A stretch of 64,000 bases of DNA from Ruminococcus sp. (GCA_014799805.1 JAAVHJ010000008.1:1-64000), one strand, 5' to 3'. Positions 34,785 to 45,077 are shown, counted from the first letter of the stretch. Numbers and translations: made by a program. The notes: generated by a model from the letters alone, not told the origin.

Positions 34785-36823
34785 TAAATAAATCCTCCTT
34801 TGAAATATAATCCATTTGTCCGATTTGCAGGAATTTTTTTAACATGATTTTCATAGGCATTTAAAATTTCCTGTATTTGTTCTGACGTTTCTTCTGTAAA
34901 ATAAAAATCCCAGTAATCTAAATTTAAAAAATCCTGTAATTTATCTGCCAAAAATAATAACTCAGAATTTAATAATTCCTGATACTCTGAATTACATAAC
35001 AACGGAAATTTTCTGCCCGTTCTATCAATTAAAAAACAGTTTTTATGCCGACAACCGTCTTGTGCTTTAATCGGACACAACCGCAACAACATCATAGGCA
35101 ATCTACCATAAAGAAAAACGCCACAGGGCAAAACTTGTGTTAATTTTTTTAAAACTTTTGCCCGCAACTCATAAGAAGCTGTAATATCTTGTAAACCTTG
35201 TTCTTGTAAACAATATGCTGTAACAGAATTTGTACAGTTCAGCCCAAAACCGCCATGCAGGACAAAACCAATTTTTTTGCCGATTTTAATATCAGCAAGA
35301 TTATGACAAATTAAATGCCGATAGCCTTTTTGATAAAAATGCTGTAATTTTTTCTGATAATTTACTTCATTTGCAATAATTCTTGGAGATTCCAACCAAA
35401 TCGACAAATTCGGCTGAAATTTTTCTGCCAAAAATAAAGGCAGACAAATGATATTATTTTTTGAATTTTTTAATAAATATTCCATTTGCAAAGCTGTTCT
35501 AATATGCAAACGTTTCTGAATAGAATTTTTTTGTATCGTTCTTTTGGGAATTATTAATAAATTATTTTCTGATATCTGATAATTGGGCTTTTTCTGACGT
35601 AAAGCATTTATTTGTTCTACAGCATCTCTTCGCAAAGCGTTACACTGTGAGGCAGATAATATTAAATCATCTGGATTTTCTAATTTTACTTCACGGCATT
35701 GATAAATAGTTCCGCCTAATTTCTGCAAATATTTTTTTAATCCCTCTGTTTGCAAAGGCATTTTTTCAGCCAATTCTGGCACAGCTCCTTGAATCATTGC
35801 ATGATTGCCTTGCCTATCAGAAACCTGTAACAAAGCGGGCTGTTCTTTTTGTAATTTTAAACTAAAATCTAATTCTGTTATCACTCTGGGCTTTTGATAA
35901 CTAGCTTGAATCTTAGAAAATACTTGTTGTCCAGCAAGTACATCTTCCTTACGCCGATAGCCGAACATAGCCTGTTTTTTTCCAGTAAAATAACCATCTG
36001 TGAAACCACTTCTTGAAAAAACAGATTGCAATAATTTCATATCAGGCTGTTCACCGTTTAAAGCCATTCTAAGAGCCGTTACTGCACAAGCAACATATTC
36101 AGGACGTTTCATTCTGCCTTCAATTTTAAACGAATCTACACCGATTTGTTTTAATAAATTTACATGTTTGACAAGACTTAAATCTTTCAGAGATAATGCT
36201 GATAAATAATTTCCCTCTGGTGTATGCCAAGGTAAACGGCAAGCTTGTCCGCATTTTCCTCTATTGGCACTTCTTCCGCCCACAATTGACGAAAAATGAC
36301 ATTGTCCAGAAACGGACATACAAGTTGCACCATGTACAAATACTTCTGTTTCGACAGGCAATTTACAAATTAATTTTAAATCTTCACAAGATAATTCCCT
36401 TGCGAGAACCACTCTGGAACAACCTAATTTTTTTGCCTGCAATGCACCCTCACAGGTATGAATACTCATCTGTGTAGAAGCATGCAGTGGCAAATCAGGA
36501 ATGATAGAATTTATTATTTTTAATACACCCAAATCCTGTACAATACAGGCATCAATGCCAGATTCTACAGCTTGCCTGATAAACATTTGAAAATTTTCTA
36601 ATTCTGAATCTGTCAAAAGCGTATTGACAGTTAAATGTAACTTTGCATGATATAAATGACATAATTTACATGCCTGTTCCAATGCAGGCAAATCAAAATT
36701 AACGGCACTGTTTCTGGCAGAATAATCTTTTGCACCAACATAAACAGCATCTGCACCACAGCGAAGTGCAGCAATTAAAGCTTCCATCGTTCCAGCTGGT
36801 GCTAAAATTTCTGGATTACGCAT
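34784..36823 (-). CDS. U32 family peptidase-like protein (RlhA type)
   Basis: Long U32 protein (679 residues). Residues 1-300 have the core: ALRCGADAVYVG, VHGATCMSVSGQCHFSSIVG and NRGKCGQACR with the conserved cysteines. The second half is DUF3656-like, as in RlhA, which is known in E. coli for 23S rRNA cytidine hydroxylation, so an RNA-modification role is more likely than proteolysis. The gene overlaps zapA by eight bases. A shorter paralogue lies at 58571. Confidence 0.88.
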   Translation of the reverse strand: MRNPEILAPAGTMEALIAALRCGADAVYVGAKDYSARNSAVNFDLPALEQACKLCHLYHAKLHLTVNTLLTDSELENFQMFIRQAVESGIDACIVQDLGVLKIINSIIPDLPLHASTQMSIHTCEGALQAKKLGCSRVVLARELSCEDLKLICKLPVETEVFVHGATCMSVSGQCHFSSIVGGRSANRGKCGQACRLPWHTPEGNYLSALSLKDLSLVKHVNLLKQIGVDSFKIEGRMKRPEYVACAVTALRMALNGEQPDMKLLQSVFSRSGFTDGYFTGKKQAMFGYRRKEDVLAGQQVFSKIQASYQKPRVITELDFSLKLQKEQPALLQVSDRQGNHAMIQGAVPELAEKMPLQTEGLKKYLQKLGGTIYQCREVKLENPDDLILSASQCNALRRDAVEQINALRQKKPNYQISENNLLIIPKRTIQKNSIQKRLHIRTALQMEYLLKNSKNNIICLPLFLAEKFQPNLSIWLESPRIIANEVNYQKKLQHFYQKGYRHLICHNLADIKIGKKIGFVLHGGFGLNCTNSVTAYCLQEQGLQDITASYELRAKVLKKLTQVLPCGVFLYGRLPMMLLRLCPIKAQDGCRHKNCFLIDRTGRKFPLLCNSEYQELLNSELLFLADKLQDFLNLDYWDFYFTEETSEQIQEILNAYENHVKKIPANRTNGLYFKGGFI

Positions 36824-37187
36824 TTGGAATTTTATCTTTCAGCTTTTTTAATTTTAAATTATTTTCAAGCTGTTCTATTTTAGAGCGAAGTATTTTAATT
36901 TCTTTTAATGCAACATCCCGTTCCAGTCTTGCCTGTCCTGCTTCATCGGCATAAATTTTCATCTGTTCAGAAATTTGTTCCATTTGTTCATGGGCTTTAT
37001 TTAAATCATCAAGTGCCGACAAAGCAACCATAACTGCGGCATTATACTGTGAAACATTCATTTTATCCATAGAATGATTCAATTTTGCTTCCAGCATTCT
37101 TGCAAGTCCATAGACATAATTAGGTGCTTCTGCTGTCTGCATGACATAATCTTTCCCACAGATAACAACTTTTACTTTATTTAGCAT
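36816..37187 (-). CDS. zapA: Cell division protein ZapA
   Basis: Promotes FtsZ bundling at the division ring. From ATG 37187 it has 123 residues: a small beta-rich head (KVKVVICGKDYVMQT), the helix NYVYGLARMLEAKLN and a long C-terminal coiled coil. The longer frame (from GTG 37220) runs into lexA and is unlikely; AAAGGA lies 14 bases before ATG, a long spacing. Confidence 0.85.
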   Translation of the reverse strand: MLNKVKVVICGKDYVMQTAEAPNYVYGLARMLEAKLNHSMDKMNVSQYNAAVMVALSALDDLNKAHEQMEQISEQMKIYADEAGQARLERDVALKEIKILRSKIEQLENNLKLKKLKDKIPNA

Positions 37188-37197
37188 AATAAAATTA

Positions 37198-37731
37198 TCA
37201 TTCCTTTCGTTCAAACTCACGAACCAAAGCGACTAATGCCCCCATAATAAAATAATCTGAATCAGAATTATTATTATTTTGGCATCTCAAATCAATTTCA
37301 CCATTTTCATCATAAACTAAAACATATTTTCCCTGTGCAGACTGTTCTGCAATCAAATAATCATGTTCTAAAATATTTAATTCTGGTATATTTTCTTTTG
37401 CACGCACAGCAAATAATAAATTCTGATATTTTCTGGTTGGTGTATAATTAAAATAATCACAAATATTTTCTGTATCAAGAAACATTGTTCCTGATTTTAC
37501 ATGTTCAATCACAGGAATTCCTATTTTTTCTTTAATTACAATTGTTCTGTTTTTACTAGAATCCATATTAATTTTGCCATCTGCTTTTAATTTATGCAAA
37601 TATCTATGCACTGTAGAAGTAGAAGCAATATTTGTACCTTTACAAATTTCACGTACAGACGGTGGCACAGTTTCTTTTTGAATATAATCCCGAACAAAAT
37701 TTAAAATTTCATCTGCTTTTTTCTGATTCAA
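37198..37731 (-). CDS. LexA-like repressor without catalytic serine
   Basis: The N-terminal 65 residues are a LexA winged helix (MNQKKADEILNFVRDYIQKE, then PPSVREICKGTNIASTSTVH). The C-terminal domain follows the S24 fold, but the active site is altered: where LexA has G-[DM]-S-M the protein has KENIP, so the nucleophile is Asn or absent, no Ala-Gly cleavage site is visible at IEHVKSGTMF, and the catalytic Lys region reads YDENGEIDLRC. Self-cleavage on RecA stimulation is therefore doubtful. Start is TTG with AGGAGG nine bases upstream. It lies between murC and zapA. Confidence 0.85.
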   Translation of the reverse strand: MNQKKADEILNFVRDYIQKETVPPSVREICKGTNIASTSTVHRYLHKLKADGKINMDSSKNRTIVIKEKIGIPVIEHVKSGTMFLDTENICDYFNYTPTRKYQNLLFAVRAKENIPELNILEHDYLIAEQSAQGKYVLVYDENGEIDLRCQNNNNSDSDYFIMGALVALVREFERKE

Positions 37732-37755
37732 AATAAATTCCTCCTATATGATATA

Positions 37756-39168
37756 TTATATTTCTTTCAATTTTTTCAAGAGCATGTTAGCGACTTTATT
37801 AATATCACCGCAACCCATTGTTAAAATTAAATCTCCAGCTTGTGCATTCGCAATGACATAATTGCAGACATCTTCAAAATTCTGATATTTTCTTTCGTCT
37901 GTATATTCCGCTTGTTCATCCTGCGGAAAATAAACTGCATTGTTCATAATTTCAGCAAGATTTCTAGTATAAATATCATAAATATTTTTTTCACGGGAAC
38001 CCATAATATCTGTTAATACTGCAATATCTGCAATTTCTAAAGCCCTTGCAAATTCTTCTAAATGCTGAACCGTTCTGGAAAACGTAAACGGCTGAAAAAC
38101 TGCCCAGATTCGCTGATAAGGCATTTGCTTTGCAGCTTTTAACGTAGCTGTTAATTCTGTCGGGTGATGTGCATAATCATCTGCAATGGTAATGCCATTA
38201 ATTTCGCCTTTGATTTCAAATCTTCTGCCCGCACCTCTGAATTCAGCTAATCCTTGTGCAATTGCTTCAAACGGAATGCCTAATTTATCACAAGCGGTTA
38301 CTGCCGCCAAAGAATTTAAAATATTATGCTCCCCAGCAACTTGAATTGTAATTCTTCCCAGAGTTTCACCATTCTTTAAAACTGTATAAGCCATTTTTGA
38401 ACCCATGTGTGCAATATCAACAGCTCTGTAATTATTATTTTCCTGATATCCGAATGAAATTAATTCTTTGTCAGTAATACCGGAAATTGCTTTTCGTGTA
38501 TTTGCATCATCGCCATTATAAATAATAGATTTCGTTGTTAGCTCACAAAATTTATGAAATGATTTAATAATATTATCCACAGTTTTAAAATAATCCAAAT
38601 GGTCAGCATCAATATTTAATATCACTGCAATATCTGGATATAATTTCAAAAATGTATCCACAAATTCACAGGATTCACAGACAAAAATATCACTGGACCC
38701 TGCACAGCCACTCCCGCCAATACAAGGCAATTTTCCGCCAATAAAAGCCGATAAATCAATTTTTGCTGTATATAAAATTTGTGCTAACATTGCTGTTGTC
38801 GTTGTCTTGCCATGTGTACCAGACACACACACGGCATTAGAATACCAACTGCTGACAATGCCTAATAATTCACTTCGTTCTAAAACAGGCACACCAGAAT
38901 TTTTTGCCGCAATTAATTCTGGATTATCTTCCATAATTGCAGCCGTATGCACAATTAAATCTGCACCAGCAATATTTTCTGCTTTTTGCCCAAGCGTAAC
39001 AGGAATGCCCATATTCCTAACTGCTTGCAACGTTTCCGTTTCGTTATTATCCGAACCAGTCAAATAAAAACCTTTCGCATGAAGTATTTGTGCAAGGGGA
39101 TACATACCCGAACCACCAATGCCAATCATATGAATATGGTTTTTTTTGTCTAAAATTGATTTGTTCAT
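37756..39168 (-). CDS. murC: UDP-N-acetylmuramate-L-alanine ligase
   Basis: Adds L-Ala to UDP-MurNAc in peptidoglycan synthesis. Landmarks: IGIGGSGMYPLA (N-terminal nucleotide fold), SGTHGKTTTTAML (ATP loop), NIDADHLDYF and DDYAHHPTELTATL. ATG 39168 follows AGGTG, giving 470 residues; the GTG at 39177 is an extension. Confidence 0.96.
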   Translation of the reverse strand: MNKSILDKKNHIHMIGIGGSGMYPLAQILHAKGFYLTGSDNNETETLQAVRNMGIPVTLGQKAENIAGADLIVHTAAIMEDNPELIAAKNSGVPVLERSELLGIVSSWYSNAVCVSGTHGKTTTTAMLAQILYTAKIDLSAFIGGKLPCIGGSGCAGSSDIFVCESCEFVDTFLKLYPDIAVILNIDADHLDYFKTVDNIIKSFHKFCELTTKSIIYNGDDANTRKAISGITDKELISFGYQENNNYRAVDIAHMGSKMAYTVLKNGETLGRITIQVAGEHNILNSLAAVTACDKLGIPFEAIAQGLAEFRGAGRRFEIKGEINGITIADDYAHHPTELTATLKAAKQMPYQRIWAVFQPFTFSRTVQHLEEFARALEIADIAVLTDIMGSREKNIYDIYTRNLAEIMNNAVYFPQDEQAEYTDERKYQNFEDVCNYVIANAQAGDLILTMGCGDINKVANMLLKKLKEI

Positions 39169-39330
39169 AAAATACACCTAATTTCTTCTTAAAATTTACA
39201 TATTTTTCATTTATAATGTTTATACTGTTTTCTTATCACAGAAGGCAATATTTTTTAGAATAGAATGCCCAAATTGTGACAAACTATACAAGATAATCCA
39301 GAAAACAGTATCATGATAGGAGGTAAATTT

Positions 39331-39624
39331 ATGGAAATCACAGACATTAAAATCCGCAAAGTCATCACAGAAGGTCGTTTACGTGCCGTGGTCTCAATTA
39401 CATTAGACCAAATGCTCGCTATACATGACATCAAGATTGTACAGGGAGACACAAGGCTATTCATTGCTATGCCAAGTCGTAAAGATGAAAACGGCATTTT
39501 CCGTGATATTGTTCATCCAATTATGCCAGATGCAAGAAAAATGATTGAAGAAAGCATTCTTGATGCTTACCAGAAACATCTTGCACTTGTAGAAATTGAT
39601 GCACAAGAAACACAAATTGACTAA
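39331..39624 (+). CDS. spoVG: SpoVG-family regulator
   Basis: Small RNA/DNA-binding regulator of the SpoVG family, linked to sporulation and septation. ITDIKIRKV at the start and the family signature FIAMPSRKDENGIFRDIVHP are clear. 97 residues from ATG 39331, with TAGGAGG eight bases upstream. Single gene followed by its own terminator, divergent from murC; no clean sigma-A promoter is seen in the 150 bases between them. Confidence 0.94.
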   Translation: MEITDIKIRKVITEGRLRAVVSITLDQMLAIHDIKIVQGDTRLFIAMPSRKDENGIFRDIVHPIMPDARKMIEESILDAYQKHLALVEIDAQETQID

Positions 39625-39653
39625 GCGTGAATTCTTACATGTCATGTTATGCA

Positions 39654-39681
39654 GGAACGGCTGTTGCCGTTCCATTTTTTT
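39654..39681 (+). terminator. Terminator after spoVG
   Basis: Perfect 8-bp stem GGAACGGC/GCCGTTCC (39654-39661, 39666-39673) with TGTT loop and ATTTTTTT. Confidence 0.92.
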
Positions 39682-40228
39682 ATGCTTCCTGACTTTTCAT
39701 AACAGCATATTTCAAAATTGCAATCTGTGTTTTCGCATCTGGAAATTCGCCATTTAATACTTTAGAAACAGCTTCTGTAAAAGGCATTTTTTCCACATCT
39801 AAAAATTCATCACTATCTAAATCTTGATTGCCAAAATGCAAATCTTTTGCCAAATACATGTGAATGACTTCACTGCAATAAGCAGGCGTAGGAAATAATT
39901 TTCCCAGATAAATAAAACTATCTGCTGTACAGCCACATTCTTCTAATAATTCACGTTTTCCGCAAGCTTCATGATTTTCACCGTATTCTAATTTTCCAGC
40001 AGGTAATTCTACTGTAACAGCTCCATGCGGATAACGGAACTGTTTCACAAGCAAAATTTCTTCTTTGTCTGTTAGAGCCAGAATGCAAACGCCTCCAGAA
40101 TGTCTGACTACTTCACGAAATGCTTTTGAACCATCTTCTAACAGCACATCATCTTTTTCAACATGAATAATTTTTCCCTCAAATATCAAATTGCTATTTA
40201 AAGTCGTTTCATTCAGATGATTTGTCAT
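39680..40228 (-). CDS. NUDIX hydrolase, ADP-ribose pyrophosphatase type
   Basis: Hydrolyses nucleoside diphosphate sugars, probably ADP-ribose. The 182 residues contain the NUDIX box GKLEYGENHEACGKRELLEE with the metal-binding Glu residues, and a typical beta-rich N-terminus (FEGKIIHVEKDDVLLEDGS). Its start overlaps the end of the YfhO gene by 20 bases. Confidence 0.93.
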   Translation of the reverse strand: MTNHLNETTLNSNLIFEGKIIHVEKDDVLLEDGSKAFREVVRHSGGVCILALTDKEEILLVKQFRYPHGAVTVELPAGKLEYGENHEACGKRELLEECGCTADSFIYLGKLFPTPAYCSEVIHMYLAKDLHFGNQDLDSDEFLDVEKMPFTEAVSKVLNGEFPDAKTQIAILKYAVMKSQEA

Positions 40229-42659
40229 GTTGATACTCTCCTTTCAAATGATTTAAATTTTTATTCTGCAAATACTGAATATAAGCTTTTGACGCTCTTA
40301 CACCATCTACAGATAAATAGCTAGTATTTTTTATCATTTTTTTCTGGTTTTTTCCAATTGGCAAAACACAATATAAAATAAATAATAAAATTCCAATCAG
40401 TGTTATCAATGCCCCTGTTTTCAAGCCTGTTAATTCATAAGAAAATACAATTTCATTTTCTCCTGCTTCACAGCGAACCGCCATAAAGCCATTACTCACT
40501 TTTTCAATTACTACAGGCTGATGATTAATTTCTGCTGTCCAGCCTTTCTCATAAGGCACACTGAAAAATACAAGTTTTGGCTGTTTTAAATTAATACTTG
40601 CCGAAAAGCCATCAGAATCATAATTAAAATTCTCACAAGCTTCATTGGCATGTGCTTTACAAGATGTTAAATACTGGTCTTTGCTTAAATCTAAATTTTC
40701 TGGATTTTCAATTTCTGTGATAATATCAGAATATAATTCTGCTTGTTCCTGATTTAAAATTAATGCTTGTATTAACATTCGTTCTTTTGCAAGTTTTTCC
40801 GTATTTTCTAAATTTTCTTCTAAAATATAATTCTCATACGTAAAACCCATGGGAATAAAATAATTATTTTTATAAATTGCAAATCCATTTTCTGTTCTGT
40901 CATAAGCAAAACCAGCTAAATCTAATTCTTTTGTTTGTTCTTCATCTGTTTTCTGAAAATAATATTTTACAGAGAATAATCCTCTTAGTGTATAATATTC
41001 TGTTTCAGCACGGGAGGCAACATCTCTGTTAATCCCAATACTATGATAAAATTCCATAATAGACGGACTCACAACACTCTGAAAACATCGCATATTAGAC
41101 AATCCCCAGAACATAGGATAATTATCATAATTTTCTGAAATATCAATTCTGAAATAATCTTCTTCATCTGCTTCATAAGAAATACTTAAATTTTCTTTGC
41201 CATGAATCGCCGTATGAATATAATTTTCAGCATTTGTTCCAATTGCTTTGCCAAAATATACAATCGTACAGGTACATGCAACACATGCAACACTTGTCAA
41301 TAAAATTGCTTGATTCTGGAATTTTTGTTTTTGCTTGCGTAATTTACAGATATATTCTGCTCCAGCCAAACAAATTACACTCACAGCAAGTGTAATCCAA
41401 AAATAAACAGGAATACTTGCAAAAGCAAAAAATTTAATTTCATCATCTTGTTTCACAGGCAAAACAGAAATGATTCCAAATAAAATTAGCATAATACCAC
41501 TTGTCAGCAAGCCTGTTTTAAAATTAATTTCTATATTATCTAAAGCATGTGCTGTCATCATTGCCATAATTAACACAGGCATATAAAACCATCTTGCATA
41601 ATAAGACGCATTAAATAAATAAAACATGCTGTTTAATACAGGTACAAAGGCACATAACATGCAAATATAAATTAAAATACTTGCCCAATGCTTTTTTCTG
41701 TGATTTATAAAAGCAATCACACCTGCCATAGAAAACAATGGCAAATAACCGCCAATAGATGCCCATTTTGAATAATCACTAGAAAATAAATTTGTTCTTG
41801 CAGGTGCATCTGGTATCATGAAAAAACTTTGTATAATTCTAATAATTTTAGTTTTATCATGATATAATAGCATATCTTGTCCAAATAAATATTCAGATAC
41901 ACGGCTATTATCTAATACAGCCAGACCTGCTGGGAGCAATACCACACAAGCAATGCAAACGCCTAATATTGCTTCTAGCAATAATATAAAAAAATTTTTC
42001 CAAGTAATTATAATATCTTTACAGCATAATCTCACTAGAAAATAAATTATCAAAAATACAGCCTGTCCAGTAAAGAAAAAATAATTAATTACTGCCATGA
42101 GGGTAACACTCAAAGCAAAACAGCCTTTTCTATGATTTCTTAAATATTCTTCCATAGCAATTAGCATTAACGGAAAAAATGCTGTTACATCTTGAAAATG
42201 ATTAAAAAACAGATTAAATATTTGAAATCCTGAAAATGCATAAAGCAAACCGCCAATCACTGCAATATTTTGATTTTTCACAAAATACCTGATATAGCCG
42301 TAAGCTGTCAGAGAAGCTACACCATGTTTTAAGCATAATAACCATGGAATCGCATATAATACTAATTTTTCAGGTAATAATACAGTCAGCCAAAAAAACG
42401 GACTTCCTGTTAAATAAAATGCATAAGACCCTAAAAAACTACTGCCTAAATCTGTGTACCAATTCCAACCAAGCAATCCCTGATTTCTGACTGCATCATT
42501 GGCAAGTTGATAAAACGGCAATTGTTGTGATACAAAATCTCCATAATAAATAAAATATCCATGGTCAATGATAATTAACGGCAATAAAACAATCAATAAA
42601 CAAAAAAATCCTAATCCAAATGCAAGTAAATATTTTTCTTTTTTTTGCTGTTTCAGCAA
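40209..42659 (-). CDS. YfhO-family membrane glycosyltransferase-like protein
   Basis: Large integral membrane protein (816 residues from TTG 42659) with about twelve membrane segments and a C-terminal extracellular beta domain near residues 690-770, in the manner of the YfhO family (GT-C fold; in other Firmicutes linked to glycosylation of wall or lipid polymers). GGAGGTGA lies seven bases before the TTG, better than any site before ATG 42701. A specific substrate cannot be named. Confidence 0.85.
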   Translation of the reverse strand: MLKQQKKEKYLLAFGLGFFCLLIVLLPLIIIDHGYFIYYGDFVSQQLPFYQLANDAVRNQGLLGWNWYTDLGSSFLGSYAFYLTGSPFFWLTVLLPEKLVLYAIPWLLCLKHGVASLTAYGYIRYFVKNQNIAVIGGLLYAFSGFQIFNLFFNHFQDVTAFFPLMLIAMEEYLRNHRKGCFALSVTLMAVINYFFFTGQAVFLIIYFLVRLCCKDIIITWKNFFILLLEAILGVCIACVVLLPAGLAVLDNSRVSEYLFGQDMLLYHDKTKIIRIIQSFFMIPDAPARTNLFSSDYSKWASIGGYLPLFSMAGVIAFINHRKKHWASILIYICMLCAFVPVLNSMFYLFNASYYARWFYMPVLIMAMMTAHALDNIEINFKTGLLTSGIMLILFGIISVLPVKQDDEIKFFAFASIPVYFWITLAVSVICLAGAEYICKLRKQKQKFQNQAILLTSVACVACTCTIVYFGKAIGTNAENYIHTAIHGKENLSISYEADEEDYFRIDISENYDNYPMFWGLSNMRCFQSVVSPSIMEFYHSIGINRDVASRAETEYYTLRGLFSVKYYFQKTDEEQTKELDLAGFAYDRTENGFAIYKNNYFIPMGFTYENYILEENLENTEKLAKERMLIQALILNQEQAELYSDIITEIENPENLDLSKDQYLTSCKAHANEACENFNYDSDGFSASINLKQPKLVFFSVPYEKGWTAEINHQPVVIEKVSNGFMAVRCEAGENEIVFSYELTGLKTGALITLIGILLFILYCVLPIGKNQKKMIKNTSYLSVDGVRASKAYIQYLQNKNLNHLKGEYQHDKSSE

Positions 42660-42730
42660 ACTATCACCTCCAAATTGGAAATTTTTAAAAACTTCCTGCA
42701 TATAGTATATAGGGCATGAAAATAATAAAA

Positions 42731-43222
42731 TTATAAAAAAGCAATATTGGCAAGAATACCTTGCTCTGAAATGTCCAATAATGCATAGCTATATTTCAAA
42801 TCTCCTCTGGGACAGCCTAAACTCCCTGGATTGATAATATATAGCCCATTTTCATAATGACATTCTCTCACATGTGTATGCCCATACAGCAAAATATCTG
42901 CTTGTAATCTTCTTGCTTCATGAATGATTCTTGCTGTGCTGTATTTTACTTGAAAATAATCTCCATGACACGCAAAAATTCTATGTTCATAAGGCAATGC
43001 TAAATTCAAAGTCCTGATGCTGTTGCTTAATAAACCAAAATCACAGTTACCTTTTAAACAATAAAATTTTTCTTCAAGCAAAGGCAACTCACAAAATAAA
43101 CGATTTAATTCTCGTTCACCATCTCCCAAATGAATAAACATATCAGCGTCTTTATGAAGTGTAACAACCTGATGTAATTTCTCAAATGCACCATGCGTAT
43201 CGGATATGACAATAATTTTCAT
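42731..43222 (-). CDS. YfcE/MJ0936-type metallophosphoesterase
   Basis: Calcineurin-like phosphoesterase of 163 residues. The metal ligands are visible: ISDTHG, HLGDGE, KGNCD, CHGD and YGHTHV. ATG 43222 is chosen (GGAGG seven bases upstream). The family hydrolyses phosphodiesters; the substrate is unknown. Divergent from the small-gene cluster at 43305. Confidence 0.93.
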   Translation of the reverse strand: MKIIVISDTHGAFEKLHQVVTLHKDADMFIHLGDGERELNRLFCELPLLEEKFYCLKGNCDFGLLSNSIRTLNLALPYEHRIFACHGDYFQVKYSTARIIHEARRLQADILLYGHTHVRECHYENGLYIINPGSLGCPRGDLKYSYALLDISEQGILANIAFL

Positions 43223-43254
43223 AAGCATTCCTCCTATCTAGTATATTATAACAC

Positions 43255-43281
43255 AAACTGTAAAAAATTACAATACAGTTT
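43255..43281. promoter_or_regulatory. Inverted repeat in a divergent promoter region
   Basis: AAACTGTA (43255-43262) and TACAGTTT (43274-43281) lie 24 bases before the 81-aa gene and 33 bases from the phosphoesterase start. Possible operator; alternatively a 5' RNA hairpin. Confidence 0.4.
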
Positions 43282-43304
43282 TTGTGAAAGAAAGGTGTTT
43301 TTTT

Positions 43305-43549
43305 ATGGATCATATTAATCAGCAAAATTTAGACGGCTTATTAAAAGTCGTTAGTCAAAAATTAGGCATTCCGCCTGAACAGCTTCAACAAGAATTAAAA
43401 GCAGGAAAATTTGATAATGCAATCAAAAACATGAGCCAGTCTGACGCAAGTAAATTTCAACAGGCAATTAAAAATCCTCAAATCGTTGAAAAACTCATGA
43501 GTACACCACAGGCAAAAGCAATTTATCAGAAATTAACAGGCGGTCAATA

Positions 43550-43550
<1 letters not shown>
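43305..43550 (+). CDS. Small helical protein (81 aa), unknown
   Basis: Soluble helical protein (NLDGLLKVVSQKLGIPPEQL and ELKAGKFDNAIKNMSQSDA) with no known motif that I can name. AAAGGTG lies eight bases before ATG. Its stop overlaps the next start by one base. First of four small genes that end with a BofA-like gene. Confidence 0.75.
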
Positions 43551-43909
<359 letters not shown>

Positions 43910-43941
43910 ATTAATAGTATTATATTTAAGAGGTGATAGGC

Positions 43942-44238
43942 ATGGCACGTTATCCACAACAAAGTTTTGATGCAATGCGACAAGATGCAATTCGGCGTTC
44001 TAAAGAAATGCAACGCCGTGCTATGCCTCCATTACCTCCAGAATCATTTTCATCTATGCCACCAAAACCTAAACCAAAATCAGACCTGCTGGAACATTTG
44101 CATTTATCAGAAGATTTAAAAAAAATGCTTACTGATTGGGACGGCGAAAAATTAGCTTTGTTAGCATTATTATATTTGCTCTACAAAGAAGGTGCAGAAT
44201 TAGAATTATTAATTGCAATTGCATATATTATGCTATAA
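43942..44238 (+). CDS. Small Pro-rich protein (98 aa), unknown
   Basis: Starts with a basic helix (ARYPQQSFDAMRQDAIRRSK), then a Pro-rich linker (MPPLPPES, PPKPKPKS) and ends with a hydrophobic stretch (LALLALLYLLYKEGAELELL) that could be a membrane or packing helix. ATG 43942 has AGAGGTGA upstream. Third gene of the cluster. Confidence 0.72.
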   Translation: MARYPQQSFDAMRQDAIRRSKEMQRRAMPPLPPESFSSMPPKPKPKSDLLEHLHLSEDLKKMLTDWDGEKLALLALLYLLYKEGAELELLIAIAYIML

Positions 44239-44258
44239 TAACATAATATTATAGCATA
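44229..44258. repeat. Inverted repeat at the end of the 98-aa gene
   Basis: Arms TATGCTATAAT (44229-44239) and ATTATAGCATA (44248-44258), overlapping the stop codon. No T run follows. It may be an operator or promoter element for the BofA-like gene (it contains TATAAT). Confidence 0.5.
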
Positions 44259-44282
44259 GTATTAACACAAGGGGCGAAAATA

Positions 44283-44546
44283 ATGGATTTTTTAAGAAAT
44301 TATTTTTATTGGCTATTATGGATAGCAGGCATTTTATGTCTTTTGATTTTTTATTTCTTTCATAAAAAACGTATCAGAGCATTTTTATTAGGCAGTAGTA
44401 CAGGATTAATTTTATTATTTTTATTACATTTTTACGGCGAAACAATTGGCTTTGCACCGACATTATGCACAACAAATTTATTAACATGTGGTATATTTGG
44501 CATACCAGGGGTGGCATTATTAATTTTAACACAGGCTTTTTTATAA
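44283..44546 (+). CDS. BofA-like membrane protein
   Basis: 87 residues with two to three membrane segments and the C-terminal GIFGIPGVALLIL signature of the pro-sigma-K processing inhibitor BofA family. AGGGGCGA lies before the ATG. In sporulating Bacilli BofA restrains SpoIVFB; the role in this lineage is inferred. Last gene of the small-protein cluster, hinting that the three unknowns may act in sporulation or envelope control. Confidence 0.8.
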   Translation: MDFLRNYFYWLLWIAGILCLLIFYFFHKKRIRAFLLGSSTGLILLFLLHFYGETIGFAPTLCTTNLLTCGIFGIPGVALLILTQAFL

Positions 44547-44558
44547 TCATATCAATAA

Positions 44559-44598
44559 AAAAACTGCTCCCATGCCATTGGCAATGAGAGCAGTTTTT
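44559..44598. terminator. Bidirectional terminator between bofA-like gene and rplL
   Basis: AAAAACTGCTC (44559-44569) and GAGCAGTTTTT (44588-44598), with inner CATGCCA/GCAATG pairing; A and T runs on both sides. Confidence 0.9.
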
Positions 44599-44619
44599 AT
44601 TTTAATCATACTAGAAATC

Positions 44620-44985
44620 TTACTTGATTTCGATAGTTGCACCAGCTTCTTCGAGCTTAGCCTTGAGTTCTTCAGCTTCAGCCTTAGAAATGCCTTCTTT
44701 CAAAGCCTTAGGTGCTTCTTCTACAACAGCCTTAGCTTCTTTCAGACCAAGACCGAGAACGTCTTTAACAGCTTTAATAACAGCCATTTTCTTATCGCCG
44801 AAAGATGTAAGAACTACGTCAAATTCTGTCTTTTCTTCAACAGCTGCTACTGTACCTACAGGAGCTGCTGCAACTGCTGCTGTTACGCCGAATTCTTCCT
44901 GAATTGCTTCTACTAATTCTGCCAATTCCAGAACTGTGAGAGCCTTAATATCTTCAATAAACTTTTGTGTTTTTTCAGATGCCAT
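44620..44985 (-). CDS. rplL: Ribosomal protein L7/L12
   Basis: 121-residue stalk protein: N-terminal dimerisation helices, Ala/Val hinge ([18 protein letters not shown]) and the factor-binding C-terminal domain ([20 protein letters not shown]). AAAAGGAG before ATG. Cotranscribed with rplJ. Confidence 0.97.
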   Translation of the reverse strand: MASEKTQKFIEDIKALTVLELAELVEAIQEEFGVTAAVAAAPVGTVAAVEEKTEFDVVLTSFGDKKMAVIKAVKDVLGLGLKEAKAVVEEAPKALKEGISKAEAEELKAKLEEAGATIEIK

Positions 44986-45077
44986 GATAAAAATCTCCTT
45001 TTCAAAAAATTTAAATAATAATTTTAATTACTTGTTTTAGGCTACAAGCTTAGCACATTTCGCATAAATCAAAAAAC

